Of a DNA stretch of 35,191 nt, positions 27,301 through 34,429 are shown piece by piece. The stretch is from Candidatus Poseidoniales archaeon. GTDB lineage: Archaea > Thermoplasmatota > Poseidoniia > Poseidoniales > Thalassarchaeaceae. The stretch is taken from contig DUDF01000035.1 of assembly GCA_012959435.1 (NCBI GenBank), positions 1 to 35,191 of the forward strand. Direction: 5' to 3'. The position numbers and the translations under genes are program-made. Position 1 is the first letter of the stretch. Each line of letters starts with the position of its first letter. The notes beneath the pieces are model-generated. The model saw only the letters and a program-made list of their open reading frames with translations. It had not been told where the DNA came from and searched no databases.

Positions 27301-30300
27301 GTGTAAATGATTCATTCTCCCAATCAACTAATGATTGTGTTCCAACTGTTAATGATGATAGATTGAAACCACCACCAAAATCATGAGCTTCAAGTGTTAG
27401 AGGAATTGATTGATTCGTCCGTGTCAAGTTAACAGGGGTTATGAAATCTAAAATCGGAACTAATTCCTCTAATTGATAATCATAACTGAGACGAATTGAC
27501 CCTCCGGAATCTAGATTGACTACCAAGAACCCTTCCCAATTACCCGCCATCTCAGGCATCTCATAACTGATATTAACATCAAAAGCACTTAGAGGAGTCA
27601 TACCGCCAAGAGCGCTACTACCATTTGGAAATCTAGAATTGATTTGAGAATTATTTAATGTTGAAATATTTCCAACAGATAGAGAATCTCCAGCAACTAC
27701 TGTTTCCCTTAGCCAGAAAGAAGCAGTTCCATTGGGTACATCAAATCCATGCACAACCGCCCACCACGTCCCAGAGGTGGGGGACTCAATGAGAATCTCT
27801 TCATCAGCATTCCAGTTCCCACTAGTTTGTATCTGTTCGCTGCCAAAATCAATAATTCCGTTATTGTTTTTGTCTCGATAAAGTGCCAAATCCAAATCAG
27901 TTCTAGGGGAAAGTGAATCAATTTCAACCTTCAATAATTCAGCATTTTGTACCTCTATTTGATGTGAATATCCAGATGATGACCAACTTCCCGGTGAATC
28001 TTGTGTAGCAGTTTCAGATGGTAGAAGTACTGGGAGAGTCCACCCAAATCCTTCAATGGATGAAACATTTAGAGGCAAAGTTGCACCGATTGTGATGACT
28101 TCTTCCCCGCTTGCATCGGCCCAATCATTGACTACCTTCGATAGTGAACCATTGATTGCATTTACGAGTCCTACGCTAATATTCAACGGGTTATCATTAG
28201 TGTTTACACCATGTCGTATCGAATGAAGCATCATTTGTTTCATACCAGGGGTTGCATCAGCTACCAAAATTTCATGGCTACCTCCAGTTGAAGTCTCCCA
28301 TCGATATTTACCCGACCCAATATCCTTGTTTTCAGATGAAACTTCAGGAACTAAATTGTATTGACCATAAGCAGCAGGATCTTCCAAAGAATATGGGTGG
28401 CCATTTTCTGACATCCAAATTACATCAACATCTGTGTAAATATTATCTGGCCAATCAACATCAATCACAATTGCTCCATTTCCTGAAAGATTGTAAGGCC
28501 AATCAAAAGTAAGGAATTTCCAATCACCTGATTCTGAGCGCCAACCCCATCTCTGAGCACCTTGTAACCAAGTTTCACTGTATAATGATTGATTGCTCAT
28601 ATTACCGTCAATCGGTTTTGGAACTAGATTAATTGGCCCATTTGATGCGACATTGACAATTACTGGCAAAGCCCAATCATAAGATGAATTGTTTGATTCA
28701 AACTGGAATCTAACCTGTTCCTGACGCAATTGTGGTATAGCATTAGGAGGAACTTCAACACGGCAATTGACGAAAAGGGTGCCATTAGCAGGGATTGTAG
28801 AATTGCCAGCACATGGTGAAAGCCAAGATGAATTCTCAGATGGCCCGAAAGCAGACCAATCAATTTCTATCTCCAATGGGTCCATAACATTTGTTCGCAT
28901 ATTTCTTCTATAGACACCTAGAAGGATGCCATCCCCATCACGCTGTGTTGGGAAACCAAGACGCACCTCTGCTTGCCCGCTTGCGTATGAATGATAAGTG
29001 ACCATTGAGTATTCGCTATTAGCCTCCATCTCCCCAGAATCAACGAGGGAATTATTGTTTGAATCATCCCACCATTTCCCATCACCATCATCATCATGCC
29101 AACGCATCAACTCAATATACACTCGATTTTCTTCGTACATGTCATCATTGCCATCAAACCCAGCACCCGGAAGAGTTACTCGCGCACGAATGAGGGATGT
29201 GCTGTTTGGAAGCGATAGATTTGCATCTCCTTTGATGTGAACTGGAATCAAAATGTCTGGCCTATCCGCCTGATAACCATCCCATCCCAAAGTGGTTGAA
29301 GAGTTCCACACTTGCGTATAGTGGGCTATTGGCTCAAGAGAAGCACCGTCCCAAGATATATTGACAGGAGTACCTCCTGTTCCATTAACCGTAAAGTTCG
29401 CCCATGAGGATTGTCCCGGAAATAGGATATTCGTATTGGCTTCACGATGTACACCATGATTTGAACCAGCCATCCATGAGGCTGGAGTCACCCATGCTGA
29501 ACCATTGGCTCCTTGGATTACTGCTACTGCTCTGCTAAGATTTGCAAATCCACCACCTTGTACCAATGGGTCATAACCACGGTCATCAGCCGTTGACATC
29601 AACAAGTCGCGAACTGTTTGAGAATCTGGATAGACGCCATATTCCTGCATCCATGCATCATAAATTAAAGCAACCAATCCTGCTGCTATAGGGGTTGCAA
29701 GTGAAGTGCCCCCCCAAGTTCGGTAGGCAGAATTTGCATCAGTCACATCGTTTAGGCCTCTATCTCCTGTGGCTGACCATCCAACCGTTACGATGTCAGG
29801 GTCTAGGCGACTGGCTGAATTTGGCCCCCGATTAGACCATGGAGCTGCGTCCCCCCAAGTCCCACCATGAGATTGACCTGCTTGTGAAGAAAACGCACCA
29901 ACAGAAATGATTCCATGCGAACCACCAGGGGATGCTGCGGTACCATATCCATGCCCACCATTACCCATTGCAACAAGGAATGTTGTGTTCTTGGAATGTA
30001 CTCTTGTTAACCAATCTAAATACAGTGACATTTGGTCAGTACCATCATTGTGAACATTTGACCAGCCAAATGAAAATGAACCAATTTGAGCTTCATCTCC
30101 GCTATCTGTCACTCCATCATAGCCTTCGGCTAGAAATCTCCATGCATCCATGAATGAGCCGCCTGCATAAAAGTCAGCAACTGCAATCAATTCCGAATTA
30201 GGAGCCATACCCAATACCTTGCCATTGGAGATTTTACCTTGGGCAGCAACTGCCGATGCACAAAGTGTACCATGATTACCACCAGGGTCGTTAACGTCAT

Positions 30301-31465
30301 CAATCATGAACAGTGTCAAATTGCCAGCCCCGGCAACACGGTTCTGAAATCCTGCTCTTGCCGCATAAGTAGCTCCGTAAGGGATCCCATTTACTCCATC
30401 ACTTACCCAATACAGTAATCCACCAGATTGATCCCATAATCCATCACTATTGGTATCTAACCCAGAGGTTTCGCTACCCCTTCGCATTGGTTTCTCTTCA
30501 CTGAAATCCCCATCTCTGTCAAAGTCAACATATACTGTTTCATAGATTCCAGCTGTAAAATCGTCAACAACCAAAATATCAACTTCACCTCCAGCCCTTA
30601 CGATTAATTGTGAATCGGGATGCAGGCCGTGATGATAATTTCCAGAAAGTGAAGGAAGTAAACCTGAAACAGTGAATCCAGTTGAATCAAGGACTGAATT
30701 GTTGTTTGAATCATTATCTAGATTTGAGGTGTCGGAATAATAAGAACCGCTATTCAAAGGATATGAGTCTCCATCTCTCAGCCAAATATCAACACTACGT
30801 GGGTCCCACATTATTGGCCAGCCATCATAGGGGTTGTTAGAATCATTAACTCTAGCCTGGGTTCCATTCAAATCTGGATGAGCAAAGTCAATCCCTGAGT
30901 CAACGACTGCTACTTTTACTCCAGACCCATTAACACCCATAGCCCATGAATCGGTTGCACCATGCAACTCACCAGTGCGTACTGATAAGGGTTCGATTGA
31001 TTCCGTTGAGAAAGGTTCAGGGGAGCCTGGGTCCTCAAAAATTGACATTACACCAATGATTCCAAGTAACTTAGGGACGACATTTGCAGGTAAAATGAGT
31101 TTGCGGTGTTCAATAATCCCAGATGAAGGAATGGTTTCAACGAATAATTGGCCATTAATTGGTTGGGATTGTTTGATTTCATATCCGTGTGATTTTTGCC
31201 AATTATCTAAAGAAAATAAATCACGCGTTATCACATAGACTTCAACTTCTTCTTCACCACGCTCCCACCATTGTGAAGCTGGTGGCCAAATTTGTGCTTC
31301 ATTTGTATTTAGAGAAATGTTGACTGTGTTATTCATGGCCACATTATCATCTGATTGAACTGAAATGGCTTCAATTGAACCAAAATCTAAGCCGCCTGAC
31401 CATGGCATTAGCAACATCAGAAAAAGAATGAGAACCGGCCTCATGACTGAGGAGGGACTAGCCAT
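24356..31465 (-). CDS. Giant membrane-anchored subtilisin-like protease (S8, pyrolysin-like)
   Basis: 2369 residues, likely the main surface protease of the cell. A signal sequence lies at ~8-25. The S8 triad is Asp189 (VAVVDSGID), His398 (GGNHGTLCAS) and Ser588 (GGTSLATPIAAG), with oxyanion Asn502 (AMGNGGHG). The 209-residue Asp-His spacing holds a large insert with DFDRDGDF (314-321) and DTNSDG (337-342), like the calcium-binding insert known in pyrolysin and tripeptidyl peptidase II. After residue ~650 come about 1600 residues of beta-sandwich-like modules, several with repeated DxAGNW/DLAGNWNS endings typical of bacterial Ig-like/cadherin-like folds. A transmembrane helix (~2279-2293), RRR stop-transfer and a 71-residue acidic cytoplasmic tail follow. 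No ribosome-binding site is visible at ATG 31465; ATG at 31444 is an alternative. Confidence 0.92.
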   Translation of the reverse strand: MASPSSVMRPVLILFLMLLMPWSGGLDFGSIEAISVQSDDNVAMNNTVNISLNTNEAQIWPPASQWWERGEEEVEVYVITRDLFSLDNWQKSHGYEIKQSQPINGQLFVETIPSSGIIEHRKLILPANVVPKLLGIIGVMSIFEDPGSPEPFSTESIEPLSVRTGELHGATDSWAMGVNGSGVKVAVVDSGIDFAHPDLNGTQARVNDSNNPYDGWPIMWDPRSVDIWLRDGDSYPLNSGSYYSDTSNLDNDSNNNSVLDSTGFTVSGLLPSLSGNYHHGLHPDSQLIVRAGGEVDILVVDDFTAGIYETVYVDFDRDGDFSEEKPMRRGSETSGLDTNSDGLWDQSGGLLYWVSDGVNGIPYGATYAARAGFQNRVAGAGNLTLFMIDDVNDPGGNHGTLCASAVAAQGKISNGKVLGMAPNSELIAVADFYAGGSFMDAWRFLAEGYDGVTDSGDEAQIGSFSFGWSNVHNDGTDQMSLYLDWLTRVHSKNTTFLVAMGNGGHGYGTAASPGGSHGIISVGAFSSQAGQSHGGTWGDAAPWSNRGPNSASRLDPDIVTVGWSATGDRGLNDVTDANSAYRTWGGTSLATPIAAGLVALIYDAWMQEYGVYPDSQTVRDLLMSTADDRGYDPLVQGGGFANLSRAVAVIQGANGSAWVTPASWMAGSNHGVHREANTNILFPGQSSWANFTVNGTGGTPVNISWDGASLEPIAHYTQVWNSSTTLGWDGYQADRPDILIPVHIKGDANLSLPNSTSLIRARVTLPGAGFDGNDDMYEENRVYIELMRWHDDDGDGKWWDDSNNNSLVDSGEMEANSEYSMVTYHSYASGQAEVRLGFPTQRDGDGILLGVYRRNMRTNVMDPLEIEIDWSAFGPSENSSWLSPCAGNSTIPANGTLFVNCRVEVPPNAIPQLRQEQVRFQFESNNSSYDWALPVIVNVASNGPINLVPKPIDGNMSNQSLYSETWLQGAQRWGWRSESGDWKFLTFDWPYNLSGNGAIVIDVDWPDNIYTDVDVIWMSENGHPYSLEDPAAYGQYNLVPEVSSENKDIGSGKYRWETSTGGSHEILVADATPGMKQMMLHSIRHGVNTNDNPLNISVGLVNAINGSLSKVVNDWADASGEEVITIGATLPLNVSSIEGFGWTLPVLLPSETATQDSPGSWSSSGYSHQIEVQNAELLKVEIDSLSPRTDLDLALYRDKNNNGIIDFGSEQIQTSGNWNADEEILIESPTSGTWWAVVHGFDVPNGTASFWLRETVVAGDSLSVGNISTLNNSQINSRFPNGSSALGGMTPLSAFDVNISYEMPEMAGNWEGFLVVNLDSGGSIRLSYDYQLEELVPILDFITPVNLTRTNQSIPLTLEAHDFGGGFNLSSLTVGTQSLVDWENESFTLEAVSERGGDSTDYADSWAHWNTVNNESIGSHFHESGGFVTLEVDELTSTAEGTDPTAPDWVVSTSQNSSQNRYLTTDGDNGWIATNPSSGPRLDYSIDFPTNGTYYIWLRMNAPDVYGHGVHIGIDEASITSTPLGMYTNTYGNWEWTNMALDQSQSSPVQFEVTNPGRHTINIWASEDGVAIDQLLITDSWSFVPTGNETSKSPYVDLTLRSAWLNLSLPVDNGWRTFSAEVMDVAGRENSSTLMVEFDDLAPPIIISGWDFLSNNSQMPIIIQTDVGAELWLNSTLIELNETGFAEIQLVLHPTYWVAGAGNPNNATTWEWVDLNNFRITARDLAGNWNSREFEVAYDGWGAHNNGPEPQIVLTSYGGISDGEFWLVEELMPPDRLNVKQTPLRVNIDAYFDTKQVCAYFIDESGIEHTSACISQYSPPWGLNDSSHLREGAPPPPSNIYIPFSLQVNHSGLTDGRWQIFVETLDWSGNWGWGNFTLLLDREAPIIEWVSPINNSTIWNHKVPINWNISEISEQSLAVDGVVIREFSTGDLTMQTEVTLDETGWHQLCLLASDLTIGPSTNVVTDCIEVYLTSEAYEPTLVALWDGGIVNSSKQFVDLHIGPEQGWSLQIWDGSSWVIQNGSELSSGDLVIGVQLNEGNNSLRFEVEALERMYLFELSVLLDSRASHLTISSPLDGFATPLWQWNVTGECEVGLTIVLELESGSKYSTECDLEGNYFAIVEFLDDEGLETITVQSWDIADNLATVSHTILIDRNAPRASLQWLDPGCGIKPVSTVFNPDPIASCHLELRADFLDPDISFWSISVEKDRHLITSQMGGSSESNFVIVDLGSEGSPGTWTAELIVEDAAGNRQTYSVDDVFVSQESALSTKASTPGSMANIVLLIGLLVTFMLISKRRRSNSDPWFDQMPTPLDPELLLGGEGIDVEELGFDELSIPSSHGPIGAPPSSHEDIAIADATILQKVKDSKNK

Positions 31466-31484
31466 AAGGTACCGGATTCCTACT

Positions 31485-31501
31485 GAGCCCTTGAAGGGCT
31501 C
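31485..31501. promoter_or_regulatory. 17-base palindrome upstream of the subtilase gene
   Basis: GAGCCCTTGAAGGGCTC is an inverted repeat with 8-base arms around one central G. It ends 20 bases from the subtilase ATG, on the upstream side. The position suits an operator or a leader hairpin. As RNA the stable form would be a six-pair stem with a five-base loop. Confidence 0.4.
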
Positions 31502-31578
31502 GCACGGATGATTAGCAGTTGTAATTACATTATCAAAGCGTCAAGGTCAAAACCAAGTGGCTTTTGGCCGACTCCACT

Positions 31579-31654
31579 AGTTCCGTAGTGTAGTGGTCCA
31601 TCATCTCTGGTTTTGGTCCAGGGGACGCAGGTTCGACTCCTGCCGGGACTACCA
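31579..31654 (+). tRNA. tRNA-Gln, anticodon UUG
   Basis: Acceptor arm AGTTCCG pairs with CGGGACT (one G-U), followed by discriminator A and an encoded CCA at 31652-31654. The D-loop contains AGTGGT. The anticodon stem CTGG/CCAG closes a seven-base loop TTTTGGT with anticodon TTG. The T arm is GCAGG-TTCGACT-CCTGC, perfectly paired. It reads CAA (and by modification possibly CAG) codons. No intron is present. It is oriented opposite to the flanking protein genes. Confidence 0.95.
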
Positions 31655-31992
31655 ATTATTCTATCCGAGGTAGTGAAAACTAGCCATCGGAATATCGCCT
31701 ATGGCTACAGAATTTATTGAAATGGCAATAGCACCACTGTCACCTATAGTTCTCAAAGGTGCTCTCGCCGGGACACTCACACGATGATGCCGGTATATCT
31801 GTGGAATCCGCTCTAAGAAATCAGCCTTCGGAGTTCAGGTTCGACCAACTAGAGGCTAGCGTCTAGAATGCCCCACTCAAAGCCCATTCATTTACTGATT
31901 CTGACTCAAAGGGTGTTATGCACTAACCCTTTGCTTCAATGTTAAACAATTTGAACAGGGTTGGAATGAGGCAACAGTTGCGACCAAACAAA
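31655..31992. other. 338-base non-coding gap with several hairpins
   Basis: No convincing reading frame. Inverted repeats seen: CCGAGGTAG/CTAgCCaTCGG (31666-31691, 9 pairs with two bulges) directly after the tRNA; AGCACC/GGTGCT (31730-31735 with 31758-31763); CTAGA/TCTAG (31849-31866 area); and AAAGGG/CCCTTT (31908-31932). It also contains two short echoes of the tRNA 3' half, GCCGGGAC near 31767 and CAGGTTCGAC near 31836. I found no RNase P, SRP RNA or 5S signature. It may be an unrecognised structured RNA or eroded sequence. Confidence 0.35.
31908..31932 (-). terminator. Possible terminator hairpin of the downstream minus-strand gene
   Basis: Inverted repeat AAAGGGT/ACCCTTT separated by 11 bases, 60 bases after the stop codon of the minus-strand gene ending at 31993. 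No T-run follows on that strand, so termination is only suggested by position. Confidence 0.3.
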
Positions 31993-33159
31993 TCAGAAGA
32001 ACGCCATAACCAGTCCCGCTGCAGTCAGTATAGCCGCCAGAGCCAGAACTAGCAATGACACGGAGTCTGCGCCGCTATCTAGGACCTCCTCGTCCTTCAG
32101 AATATCATAGCGCAACTGGTTGATGAGAGCTACAAGCGCCTTTGCCTTGATGCGGGAAGCCATCTGGGTAGTAAGCACAGCTGCAACTGCAGTGACGGCG
32201 ACGGCGCTGGCGATGTATCGGGTATCTCCCTCGTATTCATCGGCCTCCCTGTTCTTATCACCGGCATTGGAGCGCACCTCATCGATGGGCCCATTCAACA
32301 AATCATCGAGATTGGTAAAGTTCACAAACATAAGGTCTGGTCCAACGGCAAAGCCGTTTACTGGCTGATAGTTTTCAAAGGTGTTATCCACCCAGTATTC
32401 ATCAAACCCGTAGTCCATCATGTGCTGACTTGTATTAGTCAAATCCACTAGAAAGAAGTCATTCCAGTCAGATTTTAGCAGTTGGTAGTTATATCCATCC
32501 TCTTCTAAGAAAGCATAGTTGACGGTCTCGTCTTCCGTGAACAAAAAGACATCATCAATGTCGTAGGAGTAGGTGGAAGCGGTGTGTTCATTCATAACAA
32601 ACAAGTTGTAATGAATCTGGTCCATGAGATACTGTTCCTGTTCGGCATCACTCCCCTCAATAGCCAGATACTGAAGATGGAGATTAAAAGCGGCATCAAG
32701 TAGTTGGTAGGCCAATTGGTCCCGAGATAGGTCATAATCGTAGAACATGTCAGCCTGGGATTCCATCTTATCAGCGGCTGATATCAGCGAATTTGCCTCC
32801 TGACGGGCTGACTCACCTTTCTCATTGGTGGAGTTAGAGTAAAAACCTGATGCAAAGGCGGCAGCCGATACAAATAAGATCACAATCAGGGGTAAGGTCT
32901 TGGAAAGAAATTTCATGGGCTCTGCGGTTGCCTTCATTGAGCCACCGACTTGAGTTGCTGTCTCAAACGCCGCGGCTTCCTCGGAGAATTCTTCAGCCGG
33001 GGCGACCATCGCCGGTGGAGGGGCCGCTGGGTTTTCTGTTGTGGGGGTTGCAGCGCCTAGTTGGAAATCAGGGAAATATTGCTGTGTTTGTGTAGTTGCT
33101 TGTTCAGGTGTGTGGCCTTGGGCGATAAGATTTTCATAATACGACTGTGCATTACTCAT
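31993..33159 (-). CDS. Unrecognised two- to four-helix membrane protein
   Basis: 388 residues; I do not recognise the family. The N-terminus is a short helix-forming segment YYENLIAQGHTPEQA followed by QQYFPDF, then a Pro/Ala/Glu-rich linker to about residue 75. One hydrophobic helix follows (LPLIVILFVSAAAFASGFY), then about 200 mostly acidic, aromatic-rich residues with many Tyr and Asp, predicted outside. Two or three hydrophobic segments close the protein, the last ending at the C-terminus in LTAAGLVMAFF. ATG 33159 is chosen because GGGGGTGAT lies seven bases upstream; ATG 33168 and TTG 33177 are in frame. The coding DNA seems richer in G and C than its neighbours, and the gene sits beside a tRNA and a structured gap. 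Confidence 0.8.
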   Translation of the reverse strand: MSNAQSYYENLIAQGHTPEQATTQTQQYFPDFQLGAATPTTENPAAPPPAMVAPAEEFSEEAAAFETATQVGGSMKATAEPMKFLSKTLPLIVILFVSAAAFASGFYSNSTNEKGESARQEANSLISAADKMESQADMFYDYDLSRDQLAYQLLDAAFNLHLQYLAIEGSDAEQEQYLMDQIHYNLFVMNEHTASTYSYDIDDVFLFTEDETVNYAFLEEDGYNYQLLKSDWNDFFLVDLTNTSQHMMDYGFDEYWVDNTFENYQPVNGFAVGPDLMFVNFTNLDDLLNGPIDEVRSNAGDKNREADEYEGDTRYIASAVAVTAVAAVLTTQMASRIKAKALVALINQLRYDILKDEEVLDSGADSVSLLVLALAAILTAAGLVMAFF

Positions 33160-33192
33160 TTGATTCATCACCCCCAATAGGTATTCACTAAT

Positions 33193-33204
33193 GAATTATA
33201 TGTA
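33193..33204 (-). promoter_or_regulatory. TATA-box-like element for the 31993-33159 gene
   Basis: On the minus strand the sequence reads ACATATAATT about 35 bases before the start codon region, a fair match to an archaeal TATA box. It would give a short leader that still contains the ribosome-binding site. No experimental or comparative support. Confidence 0.35.
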
Positions 33205-33236
33205 GGCACCATTGAGCAATGTTCCCACTCGCTGTG

Positions 33237-33257
33237 AGGTGAAGTCATGACCCACCT
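33237..33257. promoter_or_regulatory. Inverted repeat in divergent intergenic region
   Basis: AGGTG-aa-GTCATGAC-c-CACCT: five-base outer arms and a central eight-base palindrome, 21 bases in all. It lies between the divergent genes starting at 33159 and 33380 and could be a shared operator. The plus strand also reads as a good ribosome-binding site followed by ATG and then a stop after four codons. Confidence 0.3.
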
Positions 33258-33379
33258 ATGATTCAAAATGATCGCTTGGGTACGGTCGCGTGAGTTTTCC
33301 ATCAGAGGGTATCGCGAGGGGTAATTTTAGGCATTAGTATTTGATGTAAGCACTATTGGGAAGAATAGAGAGAGATGTT

Positions 33380-33670
33380 ATGACAAAAACAACGAAGGAA
33401 AAAATCATATTTTTCTCATTGATTATATTTGGAATACTTGTACTCATTGCCGGGATTATCATGGTACAAACTGGATTTGCAACCTTTGATGAAGACGAAC
33501 CTAGAGTTGGACTCTACATTGGAGGTATTTTTACAATAATTGGAGGCGTTTTCTTGACTGTTGGTGGGATAATATTCCTTAACTTCGATGGTTTGAAAAA
33601 GAAGGCTCTTCGTACGGCTGGCAAGATTGCTGATGCTGTTGAAGAAGAGAGAATACAAGAGAAAAAGTGA
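33380..33670 (+). CDS. Small two-helix membrane protein
   Basis: 96 residues, not recognised. After a short basic N-terminus (TKTTKEK) come two hydrophobic helices, IIFFSLIIFGILVLIAGII and a Gly-rich one, GLYIGGIFTIIGGVFLTVGG, joined by a short acidic loop FDEDEPR. A charged C-terminal helix ends in EEERIQEKK. The topology suggests both ends in the cytoplasm. A TTG at 33356 would add eight residues; ATG 33380 has a GAGAGA purine stretch upstream. The next frame starts within its stop codon (TGATG), a common sign of coupled translation. Confidence 0.72.
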   Translation: MTKTTKEKIIFFSLIIFGILVLIAGIIMVQTGFATFDEDEPRVGLYIGGIFTIIGGVFLTVGGIIFLNFDGLKKKALRTAGKIADAVEEERIQEKK

Positions 33671-33900
33671 TGCCTTCGTTAGAAGATAATACAACTCAAG
33701 TAGGGGCTCATGCAGACAACCGACATATCATTCCAACCTATCCGAGTTGGTTAGTTGATCCTTCCAACCGACCCTTTGTTCGCCCATTCAATCAAATGGG
33801 CCCTCGTTTGGGGTTTGAAATTCATTTCTTGTCCGAAGAAACCTCATCCCAAACTGACGAAATAGAACTCATTCGTTCTATAAGATCTACCAATGTGTAA
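33670..33900 (+). CDS. Doubtful small protein
   Basis: A 76-residue frame beginning at the ATG that overlaps the preceding stop as TGATG. Composition is ordinary and soluble, with a Pro/Arg/Asn-rich middle (SNRPFVRPFNQMGPR) and no family I know. Its last 79 bases overlap the convergent gene on the minus strand. The start context argues for it; lack of recognisable features and the overlap argue against. Confidence 0.35.
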   Translation: MPSLEDNTTQVGAHADNRHIIPTYPSWLVDPSNRPFVRPFNQMGPRLGFEIHFLSEETSSQTDEIELIRSIRSTNV

Positions 33901-34310
33901 ATGGCAGGTACTAGCCCCTTTTCTTCAAGATTATATTCATCTCCCTTAATGATTTTATTTCCATCCTTCTCAATTAATGTCATCATCCCAACTCCCCCGC
34001 TGCTCCATGACGAAAAATCAAGGTGAAGGCTGTTTTCTTGCTTTAGGCCAAAATAAAGGCTGCCGGAGGACTCTCGTGGTGAGATAATAGAGTCCCATGC
34101 ATCGTTTACCGTTTTTATTTTAACGGCTTTTTCTTTACCATTCCTTTCGAGAACGAATGTTTTAGTTTCACCGTCAAACATGTCACTTTCCATTTTCGCT
34201 GGAAGTTTTGCGAATTCAATCGCTCCTCTCAACATACCTGAGGTGAAGGAACGCCAAACTTCGAAGGATAACAGCAGGAAGAGTAGAATTACGGTAAGAA
34301 CACCCCACAT
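33822..34310 (-). CDS. Membrane-anchored protein of unknown function
   Basis: 162 residues. One N-terminal hydrophobic helix (GVLTVILLFLLLSF) acts as an anchor or uncleaved signal. The rest is soluble, with a predicted beta-rich central part (KTFVLERNGKEKAVKIKTV, then SLYFGLKQE and LHLDFSSW) and a C-terminal helical part (IYTLVDLIERMSSISSVW). No catalytic or metal motif is evident and the family is not recognised. ATG 34310 is preceded by GAGG nine bases upstream. It converges on the small plus-strand genes and is divergent from the MOSC gene. Confidence 0.65.
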   Translation of the reverse strand: MWGVLTVILLFLLLSFEVWRSFTSGMLRGAIEFAKLPAKMESDMFDGETKTFVLERNGKEKAVKIKTVNDAWDSIISPRESSGSLYFGLKQENSLHLDFSSWSSGGVGMMTLIEKDGNKIIKGDEYNLEEKGLVPAIYTLVDLIERMSSISSVWDEVSSDKK

Positions 34311-34360
34311 GTCTTTGCCTCACTTGCATGAGCATTGAAATTATGGGTGGAAATGTAGTC

Positions 34361-34393
34361 CATGATTGGACTTGAACCCATCCAATACCCATG
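34361..34393. repeat. Hairpin resembling a tRNA T arm
   Basis: CATGATTGGA (34361-34370) pairs with TCCAAT (381-386) and CATG (390-393) around a CTTGAACCCA loop. On the minus strand it contains GGGTTCAAGTCC, a T-loop-like string with four of five stem pairs. No matching acceptor or D arm is found on either side, so this is not a tRNA gene. Confidence 0.4.
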
Positions 34394-34429
34394 CAATAAG
34401 ATTTGAAGTAATAAGACTCAACCCCCTTC

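Noticed and set aside
31655-31992. RNase P RNA, because of ACAGAA near 31707
   Set aside because: The companion conserved GGAAAGTCC-type block is missing and the helices do not match.
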